A stretch of 64,000 nt of DNA, from positions 62,001 to 126,000 of the forward strand of contig NZ_JAYGIM010000011.1 of assembly GCF_034930985.1 (NCBI RefSeq), written 5' to 3'. Origin of the DNA: Arcicella lustrica (lineage in GTDB: Bacteria; Bacteroidota; Bacteroidia; Cytophagales; Spirosomataceae). Made by a program: the position numbers and the translations under genes. Position 1 is the stretch's first letter. Each line of letters begins with the position of its first letter. Positions 1-8,869 of this stretch are shown here, piece by piece. Below the pieces are notes generated by a model that was not told where the DNA came from, did not search any database, and saw nothing but the letters and a program-made list of their open reading frames with translations.

Positions 1-75
1 TCTAAACAGATAGTTCGTCAATCTCAGAAATGTTCAATTTAGTCTTTTATTTTCTTTGAATCAAAAAACAAGAAA

Positions 76-2505
76 ATGAAAAAGCTATTCCTTTTTTTAC
101 TGATAACCAATTATGCTTTTGGACAAATAAGTGGCAAGGTTCAGAATATCAAAAATGAACCGATTGCTTTCGCCAATGTCATTTTATATTCAGCTAAGGA
201 TTCGTCTATCGTAGCAGGCACAACTACCAATGAACTTGGCGTATTTGCTTTAAATTTCACACAAACAGGGGATTTTTTCACTAAAACAAGTTTTATAGGA
301 TATGAAAATTACGTCTCCAAAGTATTTAATATCAGCAATATATCAAAAATCATAGAATTAGAAACTATTTATCTAAAGGATGAAAACAATACACTGGAAG
401 AAGTAACGATTTCAGCCAAAAGGGAATTAATTCAAACTACACCCATCGGCAAAATCATCAATATCCAAAGTAGTTTATTGACTAAGGGAAGCAACGCTTT
501 GCAAGTTTTTGAAAGGTTGCCAGGGGTTATCACCGACCGAAGAAATAACCAGTTTAGCCTCAATGGTCAAAATGGAGTAACGGTTTTGTTTAATGGTAGA
601 AAAGTACAAATGCCCATTGAGGAAATTATGGCTTTGCTTGAAAATACAGTGGCTGATAATATCGAAAAAATTGAATTGATTACCTCTCCCACTGCCCAAT
701 ACGATGCCGATGGTGGAGCAGGTATTATCAATATTATTTTCAAGAGTAATGAAACATTGGGTACAAAAATCAATTTTTCAGCCACAGCAGGTTATGGTTT
801 TAGAGAGAAAGCTGTTACCACCATCGGGGTTGCTAAAGGATATAAAAAGCTAAATCTGAACACATCGTATTCTTTCAACCATGATGTCCGTAAATCTGGG
901 TATGAAGGAGACGGAACCGCCGGGATTTCGTTTATGTTGGGAGAAACCTTTAACACTTTTTATGGGATTACTCGTCGATACCAAAATACTCATAATCTAA
1001 ATTTTGCAGCACAATATCAACCCAACCCTAAAACTACACTTGGGGTTGATTTTGTAGGAGCTTTTGATAAATCACAAAATTTGGTGAATAACGGTGGTAC
1101 TTATCAGCCTAAAAATGGAGAGTATTTCGAAATCATGATGCTTTCTGATGGATTGACAACCAAACAAAATAATATTTCATCTGCCTATCTCAAACAAAAT
1201 TTTTCACCAAAAACGCAATTCAATGTCGATTTGACCTACATTAATTATACCAACAATAGCCCTGCCACTATCACGTCAGAATATTTTGATAAACAGAAGC
1301 AACCCATCAAACCACAGTTTTCAATTTTTACTTTTGGAAATAGAGGTGAAAGTGTTTCAAAAATTCATGTGGGAGTTTTTAAAACTGATTTGAGTACTCA
1401 GTTTAGTGAAAAAATCAATGCCGATTTTGGCATAAAAATGAGTTATGCAAAAAACGAAAACGATAGCAAAGTAGAAAGAAAAGTAAATGATAGTTGGGAA
1501 ATCGACCCACGTTCTCAAAGCCAACTCAAAAGTCAGGAACAGATAGCTGCGGCTTATTCTCAGGTCAAACTTTTACTCAATGCTAAGACTAATCTTCTTT
1601 TGGGTTTGCGTTATGAGTATTGGAAGAGGAATTTTAGCAATCAAGAAGACCCATTTGAGATTTCAAAATTCTTTCCATCAATACTTTATACTTATGCCAT
1701 TAATCAAAATACGTCGATAAATTTCAATTACAGTCGCAGAATTAGTCGCCCCGCTTATACCGATTTGATTTCTAATTTGTTTTATACCGACCCTACTTTT
1801 GTTTTCTCGGGAAATCCACTTCTCAAACCAACTCTTTCTGATATGCTCAAAGTTGAGTATTCAAGAAATGGGTTAAGTGTTGGCATTTCGGCTCAATATG
1901 ATTTGAATCCGATTTTGAGGTATCAGATTACATCAAATGCCACCGAAGATATGGGAATTTCTTCACCTCAAAATCTTGATTATATGAAAAGTCTGAATTT
2001 GTTTATTACCTATCCATTGCAGATAACCAAATGGTGGAAATTTACATTGAATAGCCTCACTTCTCTCAGAGATTATAAGGTTTCTTACAGTCAATTTCCT
2101 ACCGAAAAGCGTTATTTATTTCAAAATCTGAATATTTCACAACAAATCAATTTACCTAAAAACTTCGAAATTGAGCTTTCAGGATGGTATAATTTCCCCT
2201 ATTTTGAAGGCCCCAATAAAATCAAAGCTTTCGGCGTAGCTAATGTAGGAATTGGTAAAAAACTCAAAAACGACAATGGGACTTTCCTACTTACTTTGCC
2301 CGATGTTTTTCGTTCGTTTAGTGTTTATTCCCACAACGGAGGCATGACACCTATTGCCTTTGACATCAACACGATTTCTAATTGGCGTGATGAAACCGTT
2401 TTTTATCGGGTCATCAAATTAACCTATTCCAGGAGTTTTGGAGGAAATATAAAAAGAACTACCAACAGTTTTGGCGATGAAGAGAAAAGCAGAGTAGGGA
2501 ACTGA
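76..2505 (+). CDS. TonB-dependent receptor-like outer-membrane beta-barrel protein
   Basis: An 809-residue protein with an N-terminal signal peptide (MKKLFLFLLITNYAFGQ). A carboxypeptidase-regulatory-like beta-sandwich follows (about residues 18-95), then a plug-like domain (about 125-225, with LQVFERLPGV and SPTAQYDADGGAGIINI). The rest is a long beta-barrel rich in alternating aromatic residues. This order is that of the Bacteroidota TonB-dependent receptor/OMP_b-brl family, which takes up siderophores, peptides or other ligands across the outer membrane. No SusD partner, esterase or regulator adjoins it, so the ligand cannot be guessed. The ATG at 76 directly precedes the signal peptide and follows an A-rich leader. 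I am sure of the fold and location, not of the ligand. Confidence 0.85.
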   Translation: MKKLFLFLLITNYAFGQISGKVQNIKNEPIAFANVILYSAKDSSIVAGTTTNELGVFALNFTQTGDFFTKTSFIGYENYVSKVFNISNISKIIELETIYLKDENNTLEEVTISAKRELIQTTPIGKIINIQSSLLTKGSNALQVFERLPGVITDRRNNQFSLNGQNGVTVLFNGRKVQMPIEEIMALLENTVADNIEKIELITSPTAQYDADGGAGIINIIFKSNETLGTKINFSATAGYGFREKAVTTIGVAKGYKKLNLNTSYSFNHDVRKSGYEGDGTAGISFMLGETFNTFYGITRRYQNTHNLNFAAQYQPNPKTTLGVDFVGAFDKSQNLVNNGGTYQPKNGEYFEIMMLSDGLTTKQNNISSAYLKQNFSPKTQFNVDLTYINYTNNSPATITSEYFDKQKQPIKPQFSIFTFGNRGESVSKIHVGVFKTDLSTQFSEKINADFGIKMSYAKNENDSKVERKVNDSWEIDPRSQSQLKSQEQIAAAYSQVKLLLNAKTNLLLGLRYEYWKRNFSNQEDPFEISKFFPSILYTYAINQNTSINFNYSRRISRPAYTDLISNLFYTDPTFVFSGNPLLKPTLSDMLKVEYSRNGLSVGISAQYDLNPILRYQITSNATEDMGISSPQNLDYMKSLNLFITYPLQITKWWKFTLNSLTSLRDYKVSYSQFPTEKRYLFQNLNISQQINLPKNFEIELSGWYNFPYFEGPNKIKAFGVANVGIGKKLKNDNGTFLLTLPDVFRSFSVYSHNGGMTPIAFDINTISNWRDETVFYRVIKLTYSRSFGGNIKRTTNSFGDEEKSRVGN

Positions 2506-2780
2506 AATTCTCCACTTCTTATTGACCTGTTTCGTCATCAATCTTGTAATCAAATTAGATTTGTATTGTTGAGGCTTTTCTTCGTTTATGATTAATAGAA
2601 AAAAACATTCTATTTCTTTCAAAATATGGTTTCATTATCTGTAAAAAGATTTCATTACTTAATTTGTAAAGGACTGTATTCATCCCATTTCTTACCCAAA
2701 GAATTGATAGTCAGAGGCTATATACCTATGGGTATTAAGCATTATCTTTATCTCCTCCGTTGCATTACACTTTATTCTAA

Positions 2781-3540
2781 CTAACCTATTGACAAATTAA
2801 CCAATTCTCCCACATCTTCCAGAGCGGCTTTAAAAGTAGGGACTGAATCACTATTTGCATAAGACATAGCGTTTACAACGCTTTCATATTTTTTAATATA
2901 TTCTACATCTGAGGAAATAATATTTAACACGTTAGAAAGCTTTTCTTTTGCTGATAAGTTTTTTATAACCTCAGAACGATTTTTATCTCGTTCCGTTGCA
3001 AATATTCCATTGCAAATAGTACTATTTCTGGAAATTTAGGCTTATCTATCGCTAAATCGTGAATATGCCTTACAATATCAGGGCTATCCCCCTCAACTAC
3101 CCCATTACTCTTTCTGCAATACGCCAAGTAATAGCACTTAATTTATCTGCAGCATTTTCAACAGGATTAATACAGCCAATGTTACTTATTTCTACTTGTC
3201 TCTTCGCTACTTGATTAATCATAGAAGAAACTGGTAGATTTACCGGAGACAATAAAAGTTCTGCAACAGTCAATCCAAGTAAAATATGCGGTCTTAAAGC
3301 CTCTGCACAACTGAAAAATGTAGGGTAATTTATCTCAACGGCTACAAATTTATTACCATTATTAACGGTGATTTGCTCATCAATAATTTCGAAATCATTT
3401 CTTAGTTTTTGAATAACATCTTTCTTAAAAGTTGATAATATTTTACTTTGTTTAGTTTTACTAAATTGCGCTAAACTTGGTGCTAGGTACTTTAAAATCA
3501 ATATCTTCTGAAAAGGTTTAATCTTTCAGTAAAGATGTCT
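2781..3540 (-). pseudogene. Decayed AbiEii/AbiGii-type nucleotidyltransferase (toxin family)
   Basis: Translating the minus strand in shifting frames recovers AbiEii-family landmarks in the right order. TSLLKD, a stop, then TFSEDIDFKVPS matches the nucleotidyltransferase core (GGTSL...RFSEDIDF). Next comes the open stretch at 3097-3501, with INPVENAADKLSAITWRIAE, matching the family's C/SPLETAADKLSAL segment. GDSPDIVRHIHDLA follows in another frame, and a helical C-terminus ends at a TAG at 2781. At least one nonsense codon and several frameshifts break it, and the N-terminus before TSLLKD is missing or unreadable. No AbiEi antitoxin gene is adjacent. AbiEii proteins are the toxic nucleotidyltransferases of type IV toxin-antitoxin/abortive infection systems. 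This copy should be inactive unless the breaks are sequencing errors. Confidence 0.75.
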
Positions 3541-3572
3541 CTGCTTAAGAAATAAATAGTCCTATTTCATTG

Positions 3573-3660
3573 TTTTTAGCCAAAATTATCAAGTATTTAA
3601 TTTTTGGCTAAAAAAATAACAATTAACAGCCAAAATGCTTTATTTTTATTGCTTTTGGCT
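3573..3660. repeat. Two tandem inverted repeats sharing TAGCCAAAA/TTTTGGCTA half-sites
   Basis: The first repeat pairs TTTTTAGCCAAAATTA (3573-3588) with TAATTTTTGGCTAAAAA (3598-3614), the same word inverted with one extra A. The second pairs AGCCAAAA (3628-3635) with TTTTGGCT (3653-3660). They fill the divergent intergenic space between the decayed AbiEii gene and the decayed ATPase, ending 19 bases before the likely ATPase start. The placement suggests operators or a structured promoter, but they could also be a remnant of a mobile repeat. Confidence 0.6.
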
Positions 3661-3679
3661 ATCAATGAAAGTAAAGACG

Positions 3680-4902
3680 ATGAAATTAATAGGTAGAGTT
3701 AGAGAAATTCAAAAAATTGACAGATTAATGAGTTCTACTCAATCAGAATTTTTGGCAATTTATGGTAGAAGAAGGGTAGGAAAAACGTTTTTAATTAGAG
3801 ATTACTTCAAAAACGAGTTTGACTTTTACGCAACGGGTCTTGCCAAAGGTAATACCAAACAGCAGTTGACGAATTTTACTATTTTTATCAATAACTACTT
3901 CTCTGGTTCTCATGTTGTTCCTGCCAATTGGTTAGAGGCTTTCAACCTTTTAATCAAAGAATTAGAGCAGAAAAAAACAACTTCAAAGAAGATAATATTC
4001 ATTGCCGAAATGCCGTGGATGGATACTAAAAAGTCTGATTTTATGATGGGCTTGAGTTTTTTTGGAATGCTTGGGCAAGTGGCAGAACTGACGTTTTACT
4101 TGTCGTTTGCGGTTCAGCGGATTATTGAATGCTTAATAATTTAATTAAAAATACTGGAGGATTATATAACCGAGTAACTGAAAGAATTAAACTTGAACCA
4201 TTCAATTTACAAGAAACTAAAAGTTATTTTGCTCAGAAAAATATTGTTTTAGACCATTATCAAATCATTCAATTATATATGGTAATGGGTGGAATTCCTT
4301 ATTACTTAGACCAAGTAGAGGCGGGGAAGAGTGCCATGCAAAATATTGAAGATTTGTGTTTTAGAAATGATGGAAAACTTAAAACAGAGTTTAGCTATAT
4401 CTTTTCTTCTTTATTTAGAGATGCCGAAAAACATGAATTAATCTTAAAAACACTTTTTGAAAAGGGTGGGGCTTTGAACAGAGAAGAATTAGTAAAATAC
4501 ACAAACATTGCCTCTGGCGGTACAATGACCAAAACTTTAAATGAATTAGAAGAAAGTGGGTTTATTGCTAAGTTTCCTAAGTTTGGATTAAAATTGGCTA
4601 ACTCGGGTTATTGTATTTCAGATTTTTATACACTTTTCTATTTTCGATTTATTGATAAGGCTGGTAAATATGAGCCCAATATTTGGTTGAATAAAATAGA
4701 TAATCCAGCTTTTAGAACATGGTCGAGACTTGCTTTTGAGCAAGTTTATTTTGCTCATATTCCACAGATTAAAAGAGCATTGAATATTGGAGGGGTAGCC
4801 AGCGAAATATACTCTTGGCGAACGAAAGGAGAGAGGGAAACGAAAGGTAGTCAAATAGATTTAGTAATTGATCGAAGAGATTTAGTGATATCTGTTAAGT
4901 AA
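3680..4902 (+). pseudogene. Broken AAA ATPase of the ATPase_2/DUF234 type
   Basis: The 5' part (from 3680, MKLIGRVREIQKIDRLM) has a Walker A motif (YGRRRVGKTFLIRDYF). The Walker B region reads FIAEMPWMD where the family has FIDE-PWMD, so the acidic residue is lost. Near 4050 a one-base deletion shifts the frame. The true frame continues EFFWNAWASGRTDVLLVVCGSADY and hits TGA in place of a Trp codon at about 4126, then MLNNLIKNTGGLYNRVTERI resumes to 4902. The C-terminus has the start of the nuclease-like DUF234 domain (GSQIDLVIDRRDLVI) but stops before the usual EIK. An upstream ATG at 3635 lies inside the inverted repeat, and homologues normally begin MKFIGRE, so 3680 is preferred. Several independent lesions make a pseudogene likely. 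Confidence 0.85.
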
Positions 4903-5093
4903 GGGTAAATAAGGGCTAAAAATATGATTTCAATCAAACGAACATGGATATATTAGAAAAACTTTTTTTGATTTTCTTCTACTCTTATCAATTGGTTAGA
5001 AGAAGCGTTTGAATTGGGAATAGACACACTATGACTATTTATGCAACTTTTAGCGAGAAAAGACAAACTAAAGATAACCGCCACTTTTCCATT

Positions 5094-6029
5094 TTATACT
5101 TTAGTTGTCTTATCGGTATGGTAAAAAAAGCGGAGTTGCTTTACTCTCTTTTTTACTAATTTATTCTTCATCGGTTCAAATGTTGCTATGACCTTATCTT
5201 TTTCTCTAATATAAATTACGAATGGTTGATTTAGTTTATTGGTCAGATGGTAAATAGACAAAAGTTCTGCGATATCTTCATGCCATGAAGCCATTCCATA
5301 AAGTGATGGAAACGGGGTTTTCTTGAGTCTACTGTATATTTCTGATGCAGATGAAATTGGCTGAATTTTGCCACTTCTGAAGCGTGTTTTTTCTAGTAAT
5401 GGATTAGTAAACTTTGCCACTGGTGTATTCATTTTACTCCATATATCTTTAGTAAATGCTGTAGGTATAACCAAAGAGTCTTTTTTGTCTAGGTGTGGCG
5501 CAAGGTTTAAAATGGCATCTACAACATGTGTAGCCTCATGCAATAAAACATATTGGATGGCATCTAATTTCCCCGCATCTATGAGTATTTCGAATCCTGA
5601 ATTTTCAGGATTGTTAAAAATGGTTTTTTCTTTCCATGTTGCCCACTCAGAAATTGTTTCGTTTAGAATACCTGCTCGAAAAGTAATATTAAATTGTTTT
5701 GTAGAATCAGCCGTTTCAACTGGCGAAGTCAGTGCTGTATTTGGCATATTGTCCATAAAACTAATACTCTGTAAATGCTCTCTCAGTACTTTTTTATACA
5801 ATGGAGGTAATATCGCAAAGGCTTGTTCTACTTTCTCTTTTTCAAGGGCTGTCAATACATGGTTTGATGGCTCCATTCCAGCTTCAATAAACATTTTAAA
5901 AACACTTTCTGGAGCTATCAAAATACGATTTGCTGGATATTTACTTCCATCACTTTTGATGGACTGAGCTGTAAGTTTATTCAATAATAAAGAGAAAAAA
6001 AGTACAATAATTAGGTTTTTCTTGAGCAT
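5094..6029 (-). CDS. Secreted protein with HEATH zinc-peptidase-like motif
   Basis: A 311-residue protein with a clear signal peptide (MLKKNLIIVLFFSLLLNKLTAQ). The segment YVLLHEATHVVDAIL carries an HExxH motif at residues 164-168, typical of zinc metallopeptidases. About 85 residues later WHEDIAELLSIYHL (from residue 249) offers further His and acidic residues that could be a third ligand, as in gluzincin-like enzymes. No other domain is recognisable and I cannot assign a peptidase family. It would act in the periplasm or outside the cell. It stands alone, convergent with the broken ATPase. Peptidase activity is inferred from the motif only. Confidence 0.6.
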   Translation of the reverse strand: MLKKNLIIVLFFSLLLNKLTAQSIKSDGSKYPANRILIAPESVFKMFIEAGMEPSNHVLTALEKEKVEQAFAILPPLYKKVLREHLQSISFMDNMPNTALTSPVETADSTKQFNITFRAGILNETISEWATWKEKTIFNNPENSGFEILIDAGKLDAIQYVLLHEATHVVDAILNLAPHLDKKDSLVIPTAFTKDIWSKMNTPVAKFTNPLLEKTRFRSGKIQPISSASEIYSRLKKTPFPSLYGMASWHEDIAELLSIYHLTNKLNQPFVIYIREKDKVIATFEPMKNKLVKKRVKQLRFFYHTDKTTKV

Positions 6030-6111
6030 ATAAATGTTGTTTTTAATTACAGAGGATAAGACTTCAGAGGTATTCAGTATAAATTTAAAAGGTAAAATAG
6101 CGATTTAAAAA

Positions 6112-6480
6112 CTACTGACTTTCTAAATCTAAGCGTTTTAAAATAACCGACCGTAAATGTTCTTCATTTTTATCTCCCCATTGCCCCAAAGCTGAAAGTA
6201 CAGGAATCAAGGTCTGACCAAATTCGGTAAGACTATATTCTACCTTTGGCGGAACGACTGGATATATTTTTTTCGTAACCAAGTCGTGATCTTCTAATTC
6301 TTTCAATTGAATATTTAAAACCCTTCTGGAAGCATCAGGTATTTTGCGTTGAAGTTCACTTGGACGTTGATGCCCTTGATTGATAAACCACAACAAACGG
6401 ATTTTCCATTTGCCATAAAGCACTTCGCCAATCAAATCCAAACCACAATTTAGGTTCGGTAAAATTTTCCTTTCATACAT
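6112..6480 (-). CDS. HxlR-family winged-helix transcriptional regulator
   Basis: At 122 residues it is the usual size for HxlR/YodB/HypR regulators. It has the family's central winged helix: GKWKIRLLWFINQGHQRPSEL, then RRVLNIQLKELEDHDLVTKK, and VVPPKVEYSLTEFGQTLIPVL near the C-terminus. One Cys (residue 12, NLNCGLDLIG) lies N-terminal to the helix-turn-helix, where redox-sensing members of the family carry their sensor cysteine. It is divergent from the SDR/NTF2-like pair, and a perfect palindrome lies between them, so it probably represses itself and that pair in response to electrophiles or oxidants. The inducer is inference. Confidence 0.9.
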   Translation of the reverse strand: MYERKILPNLNCGLDLIGEVLYGKWKIRLLWFINQGHQRPSELQRKIPDASRRVLNIQLKELEDHDLVTKKIYPVVPPKVEYSLTEFGQTLIPVLSALGQWGDKNEEHLRSVILKRLDLESQ

Positions 6481-6495
6481 AAAACAAATTTAAAC

Positions 6496-6512
6496 CACAG
6501 TTCCAAACTGTG
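6496..6512. promoter_or_regulatory. Candidate HxlR operator palindrome
   Basis: CACAGTTCCAAACTGTG is a perfect inverted repeat (7-bp arms, 3-bp spacer) in the divergent region, 15 bases upstream of the HxlR start codon and about 90 bases upstream of the SDR start. HxlR proteins are dimeric and bind such palindromes. Assignment to this regulator is by position only. Confidence 0.6.
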
Positions 6513-6603
6513 CAATAGGGGAAAAATTTATCCCTATGTGAATCGTATTTCCGTAATTGCTTTATATCAATGTACAGCTGAAATTTGCTCAAAAAAACAA
6601 CTA

Positions 6604-7398
6604 ATGGAACAAGAATTTAATTTCAATAATGAATTATCAGGCAAGATTGCTTTGGTAACAGGCGGAACAAAGGGTGCTGGAAGAGCCATTGCAGAAAGGC
6701 TTTTACAAGCTGGTGCAACGGTTATTATTACCGCAAGAAATGTACCCGAAAAAGAAAACCGTGCTTTGCATTTTATCCCTGCCGATTTAAGCAAGGCAGA
6801 AGATGCACAAAAAGTAGTCAGCGAAGTGCTATCGATTTATGGGAGACTAGATATTCTTGTGAACAACCTTGGTTCTTCAGTAACTCCTGCTGGTGGTTTT
6901 GCTGTATTAACTGATGATGATTGGGAATCAACCCTACAAGCTAATTTGCTTGCTCCTGTTCGACTAGACAGAGGATTTTTACCACAAATGTTAGCTAATA
7001 AAAGTGGTGTTATTATTCACATAGCTTCTATTCAGGGTAAACTACCACTATATGATTCCACATTGCCCTATGCAGCCGCAAAGGCAGGATTGATTAATTA
7101 TAGCAAAAGTTTATCAAATGAAGTTACACCAAAAGGAGTTCGTGTACTAACTGTTTCACCAGGATGGATAAATACAACAGCATCGGAAGCTTGGTTGGGC
7201 GAGATTGCAAGAAATGCAAATAGCACCGTAGAAGAAGCTCAGCAAAGTGTCATGGACGCTTTGGGGGGAATTCCTTTCGGTCGCCCAGCCCAACCCGAAG
7301 AAGTGGCCGAATTTGTTGGCTTTTTGGTTTCACCAAGAGCCAATTATTTAACAGGAACAAATTATGTAATAGATGGCGGCACAGTACCAACTATTTAA
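6604..7398 (+). CDS. SDR-family NAD(P)-dependent oxidoreductase
   Basis: From ATG 6604 the protein is 264 residues, the normal size for a classical short-chain dehydrogenase/reductase. The nucleotide-binding TGGTKGAG lies at 19-26 and NNLGSS near 87-92. The catalytic residues are Ser142, Tyr156 and Lys160 (YAAAK), and the C-terminus ends ...YLTGTNYVIDGGTVPTI. The frame can be extended upstream to a GTG at 6538, but that adds 22 residues of no homology, so 6604 is preferred. It is followed 19 bases later by an NTF2-like protein, and an HxlR regulator is divergent. It probably reduces a carbonyl or quinone-like compound in the cytoplasm. The substrate is unknown. Confidence 0.88.
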   Translation: MEQEFNFNNELSGKIALVTGGTKGAGRAIAERLLQAGATVIITARNVPEKENRALHFIPADLSKAEDAQKVVSEVLSIYGRLDILVNNLGSSVTPAGGFAVLTDDDWESTLQANLLAPVRLDRGFLPQMLANKSGVIIHIASIQGKLPLYDSTLPYAAAKAGLINYSKSLSNEVTPKGVRVLTVSPGWINTTASEAWLGEIARNANSTVEEAQQSVMDALGGIPFGRPAQPEEVAEFVGFLVSPRANYLTGTNYVIDGGTVPTI

Positions 7399-7417
7399 TC
7401 ATCTAAAAATCAAGAAT

Positions 7418-7735
7418 ATGAACTTACCAAATGTAATTGCAGATTTAACCAATGCACAAAACAATTTCGACAGTGTGGCTTATGCCAATTGTTTTTCAGA
7501 AACTGCTGTAGTTTTTGACGAAGGAAAAACCCACAATGGAAAAACGGAAATCAAACAATGGATTAAAAAAGCCAATGATGAATATCAAGCCGTTATGAAA
7601 CCTTTAGAATATTCTGCAACAGAAGAAATACTAAAAGCTGAAGTTTCAGGCAACTTCCCCGGAAGTCCCATTGTTTTAACATATCATTTTCAATTAAAAG
7701 ACAGACTTATTGAGTCGTTGAAAATAACAGGCTGA
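7418..7735 (+). CDS. NTF2/SnoaL-like small protein
   Basis: From ATG 7418 the protein has 105 residues. It begins with the helix of SnoaL/NTF2-like folds (ADLTNAQNNFDSVAYANCFSE), followed by AVVFDEGKTHNGKTEIKQWI and beta-strands to the end. Such cone-shaped proteins bind small hydrophobic ligands or act as isomerases, cyclases or epoxide hydrolases. It lies 19 bases after the SDR stop and is probably co-transcribed with it. An upstream in-frame start at 7373 would overlap the SDR and is less likely. No catalytic residues can be assigned. Confidence 0.75.
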   Translation: MNLPNVIADLTNAQNNFDSVAYANCFSETAVVFDEGKTHNGKTEIKQWIKKANDEYQAVMKPLEYSATEEILKAEVSGNFPGSPIVLTYHFQLKDRLIESLKITG

Positions 7736-7853
7736 CAAATGAGGGTAGCTAACAACTGCGTTTTTTGTGGCTGCAAGTCAAAGAGGCTGTAGTGTACTTT
7801 AGCTTTTAAAACCTTATTTGTTTTTATACCTTTATGGCTGATATGTATTCAAT

Positions 7854-8684
7854 ATGATTAAGCAATTTAACTACAAACAATTTGGGAGTATCGACTTGGC
7901 TGTGTATGACAACACAGCCAAGTCGATTAACACCATAGAAGACCACATAAAAATCATCTTTATACCTCAAAAATATGGGATTAAAGTTGACTTTCAAGAA
8001 TTTAGTCTGCCACATGATGCCTTACTATTTGTGAATCCCCAAGTAGTAATACAGCCATTGAAAATAGACTTAGCAGGAGCTGAATTAATTCATTTTAACA
8101 GAGATTTTTACTGCATAGAAATCCACGACCAAGAAGTAGCTTGCGATGGTATTTTGTACAATAATGTTTTTGAAGTTCCATTTATTGAATTAGATGAAAA
8201 TCAATCGAAGGATATTCAGAAAATTATCACTGACATAAAATCTGAAATGCAATCGCAAGATGCCAGTACAGAAGAAATGCTCAGGATTTTATTAAAGCTA
8301 ATTATTTTAAAATCGACAAGAATTTGGAAGCAACAGCATCAGTTAGCTGAAACTGAACAACATTTAGATGTTCAGTTTTTGAGGAAATTCAGTAAATTGG
8401 TCGAACAGCATTACAAAACACATCATACTGTGGCAGATTACGCTGATATGCTATCCATCACTCCAAAAAACCTAAGCAAAAAAATAGGTTTACTCAGTAA
8501 AGATACTCCTAACGATATCATCAAAAATCGGATAATCTTAGAAAGTAAACGCCTGTTGGCTCATACTTCACTATCAGTTAAAGAAATTGCTTATAGTTTA
8601 AATTATGAAGACGATGCCTATTTTGTCCGATTTTTTACTAAAAATACGGGAACATCTCCAACATCATTTCGAAAGCAATTCTGA
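7854..8684 (+). CDS. AraC-family transcriptional regulator
   Basis: A 276-residue protein with an N-terminal cupin-like sensor half and a C-terminal pair of helix-turn-helices from about residue 180. The second helix-turn-helix reads LSVKEIAYSLNYEDDAYFVRFFTKNTGTSPTSFRKQF, split here as LSVKEIAYSLNYEDDAYF and TGTSPTSFRK, the classic AraC signature. A strong terminator follows immediately. The next gene downstream is a secreted alpha/beta hydrolase on the same strand, a plausible target. The N-terminal half resembles members that sense small aromatic or sugar ligands, but I cannot name the effector. Confidence 0.88.
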   Translation: MIKQFNYKQFGSIDLAVYDNTAKSINTIEDHIKIIFIPQKYGIKVDFQEFSLPHDALLFVNPQVVIQPLKIDLAGAELIHFNRDFYCIEIHDQEVACDGILYNNVFEVPFIELDENQSKDIQKIITDIKSEMQSQDASTEEMLRILLKLIILKSTRIWKQQHQLAETEQHLDVQFLRKFSKLVEQHYKTHHTVADYADMLSITPKNLSKKIGLLSKDTPNDIIKNRIILESKRLLAHTSLSVKEIAYSLNYEDDAYFVRFFTKNTGTSPTSFRKQF

Positions 8685-8706
8685 CTTTTTGAATCGATTA
8701 ATTGAT

Positions 8707-8735
8707 AAGCATGAAGCTCAATTCATGCTTTTTTT
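8707..8735 (+). terminator. Rho-independent terminator after the AraC gene
   Basis: AAGCATGAA (8707-8715) pairs perfectly with TTCATGCTT (8722-8730) around a 6-base loop, and the stem runs into seven T residues. It sits 22 bases after the AraC stop codon. Confidence 0.8.
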
Positions 8736-8784
8736 ATTTCTATATTTTCATTTTCAATGATTAGGGCAAAAAGTGCAATTCAAG

Positions 8785-8812
8785 GCGAAGTCCGTCCATT
8801 GATGGGCTTCGC
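8785..8812 (+). promoter_or_regulatory. Hairpin or operator ahead of the alpha/beta hydrolase gene
   Basis: GCGAAGTCC (8785-8793) and GGGCTTCGC (8804-8812) form a 9-bp stem with one G-U pair and a 10-base loop, about 57 bases before the hydrolase start. There is no T tract after it. It may be a protein-binding inverted repeat or a leader hairpin; the function is not determined. Confidence 0.4.
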
Positions 8813-8869
8813 TATTTGGAAGAACTTTGCATCATCAAAATAATCATAAACAATTTAATTATTAACAAA

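Noticed and set aside
2506..2780. Short reading frames after the first TonB-dependent gene, including one near 2624-2783
   Set aside because: They are short, of low complexity and show no family motif; the stretch is better left as non-coding.
3573..3660. Four TTTTGGCTA-type words as a CRISPR or direct-repeat array
   Set aside because: The copies alternate in orientation and have unequal spacing with no conserved spacers, so paired inverted repeats describe them better.
3635..3679. Upstream ATG starts (3635, 3665) for the broken ATPase
   Set aside because: The first lies inside the inverted repeat and adds residues with no likeness to the family; homologues begin at the equivalent of 3680.
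5368..5967. 199-residue frame antisense to the HEATH protein
   Set aside because: It is a complement-strand shadow of a gene with a signal peptide and motif; its translation has no coherent domain.
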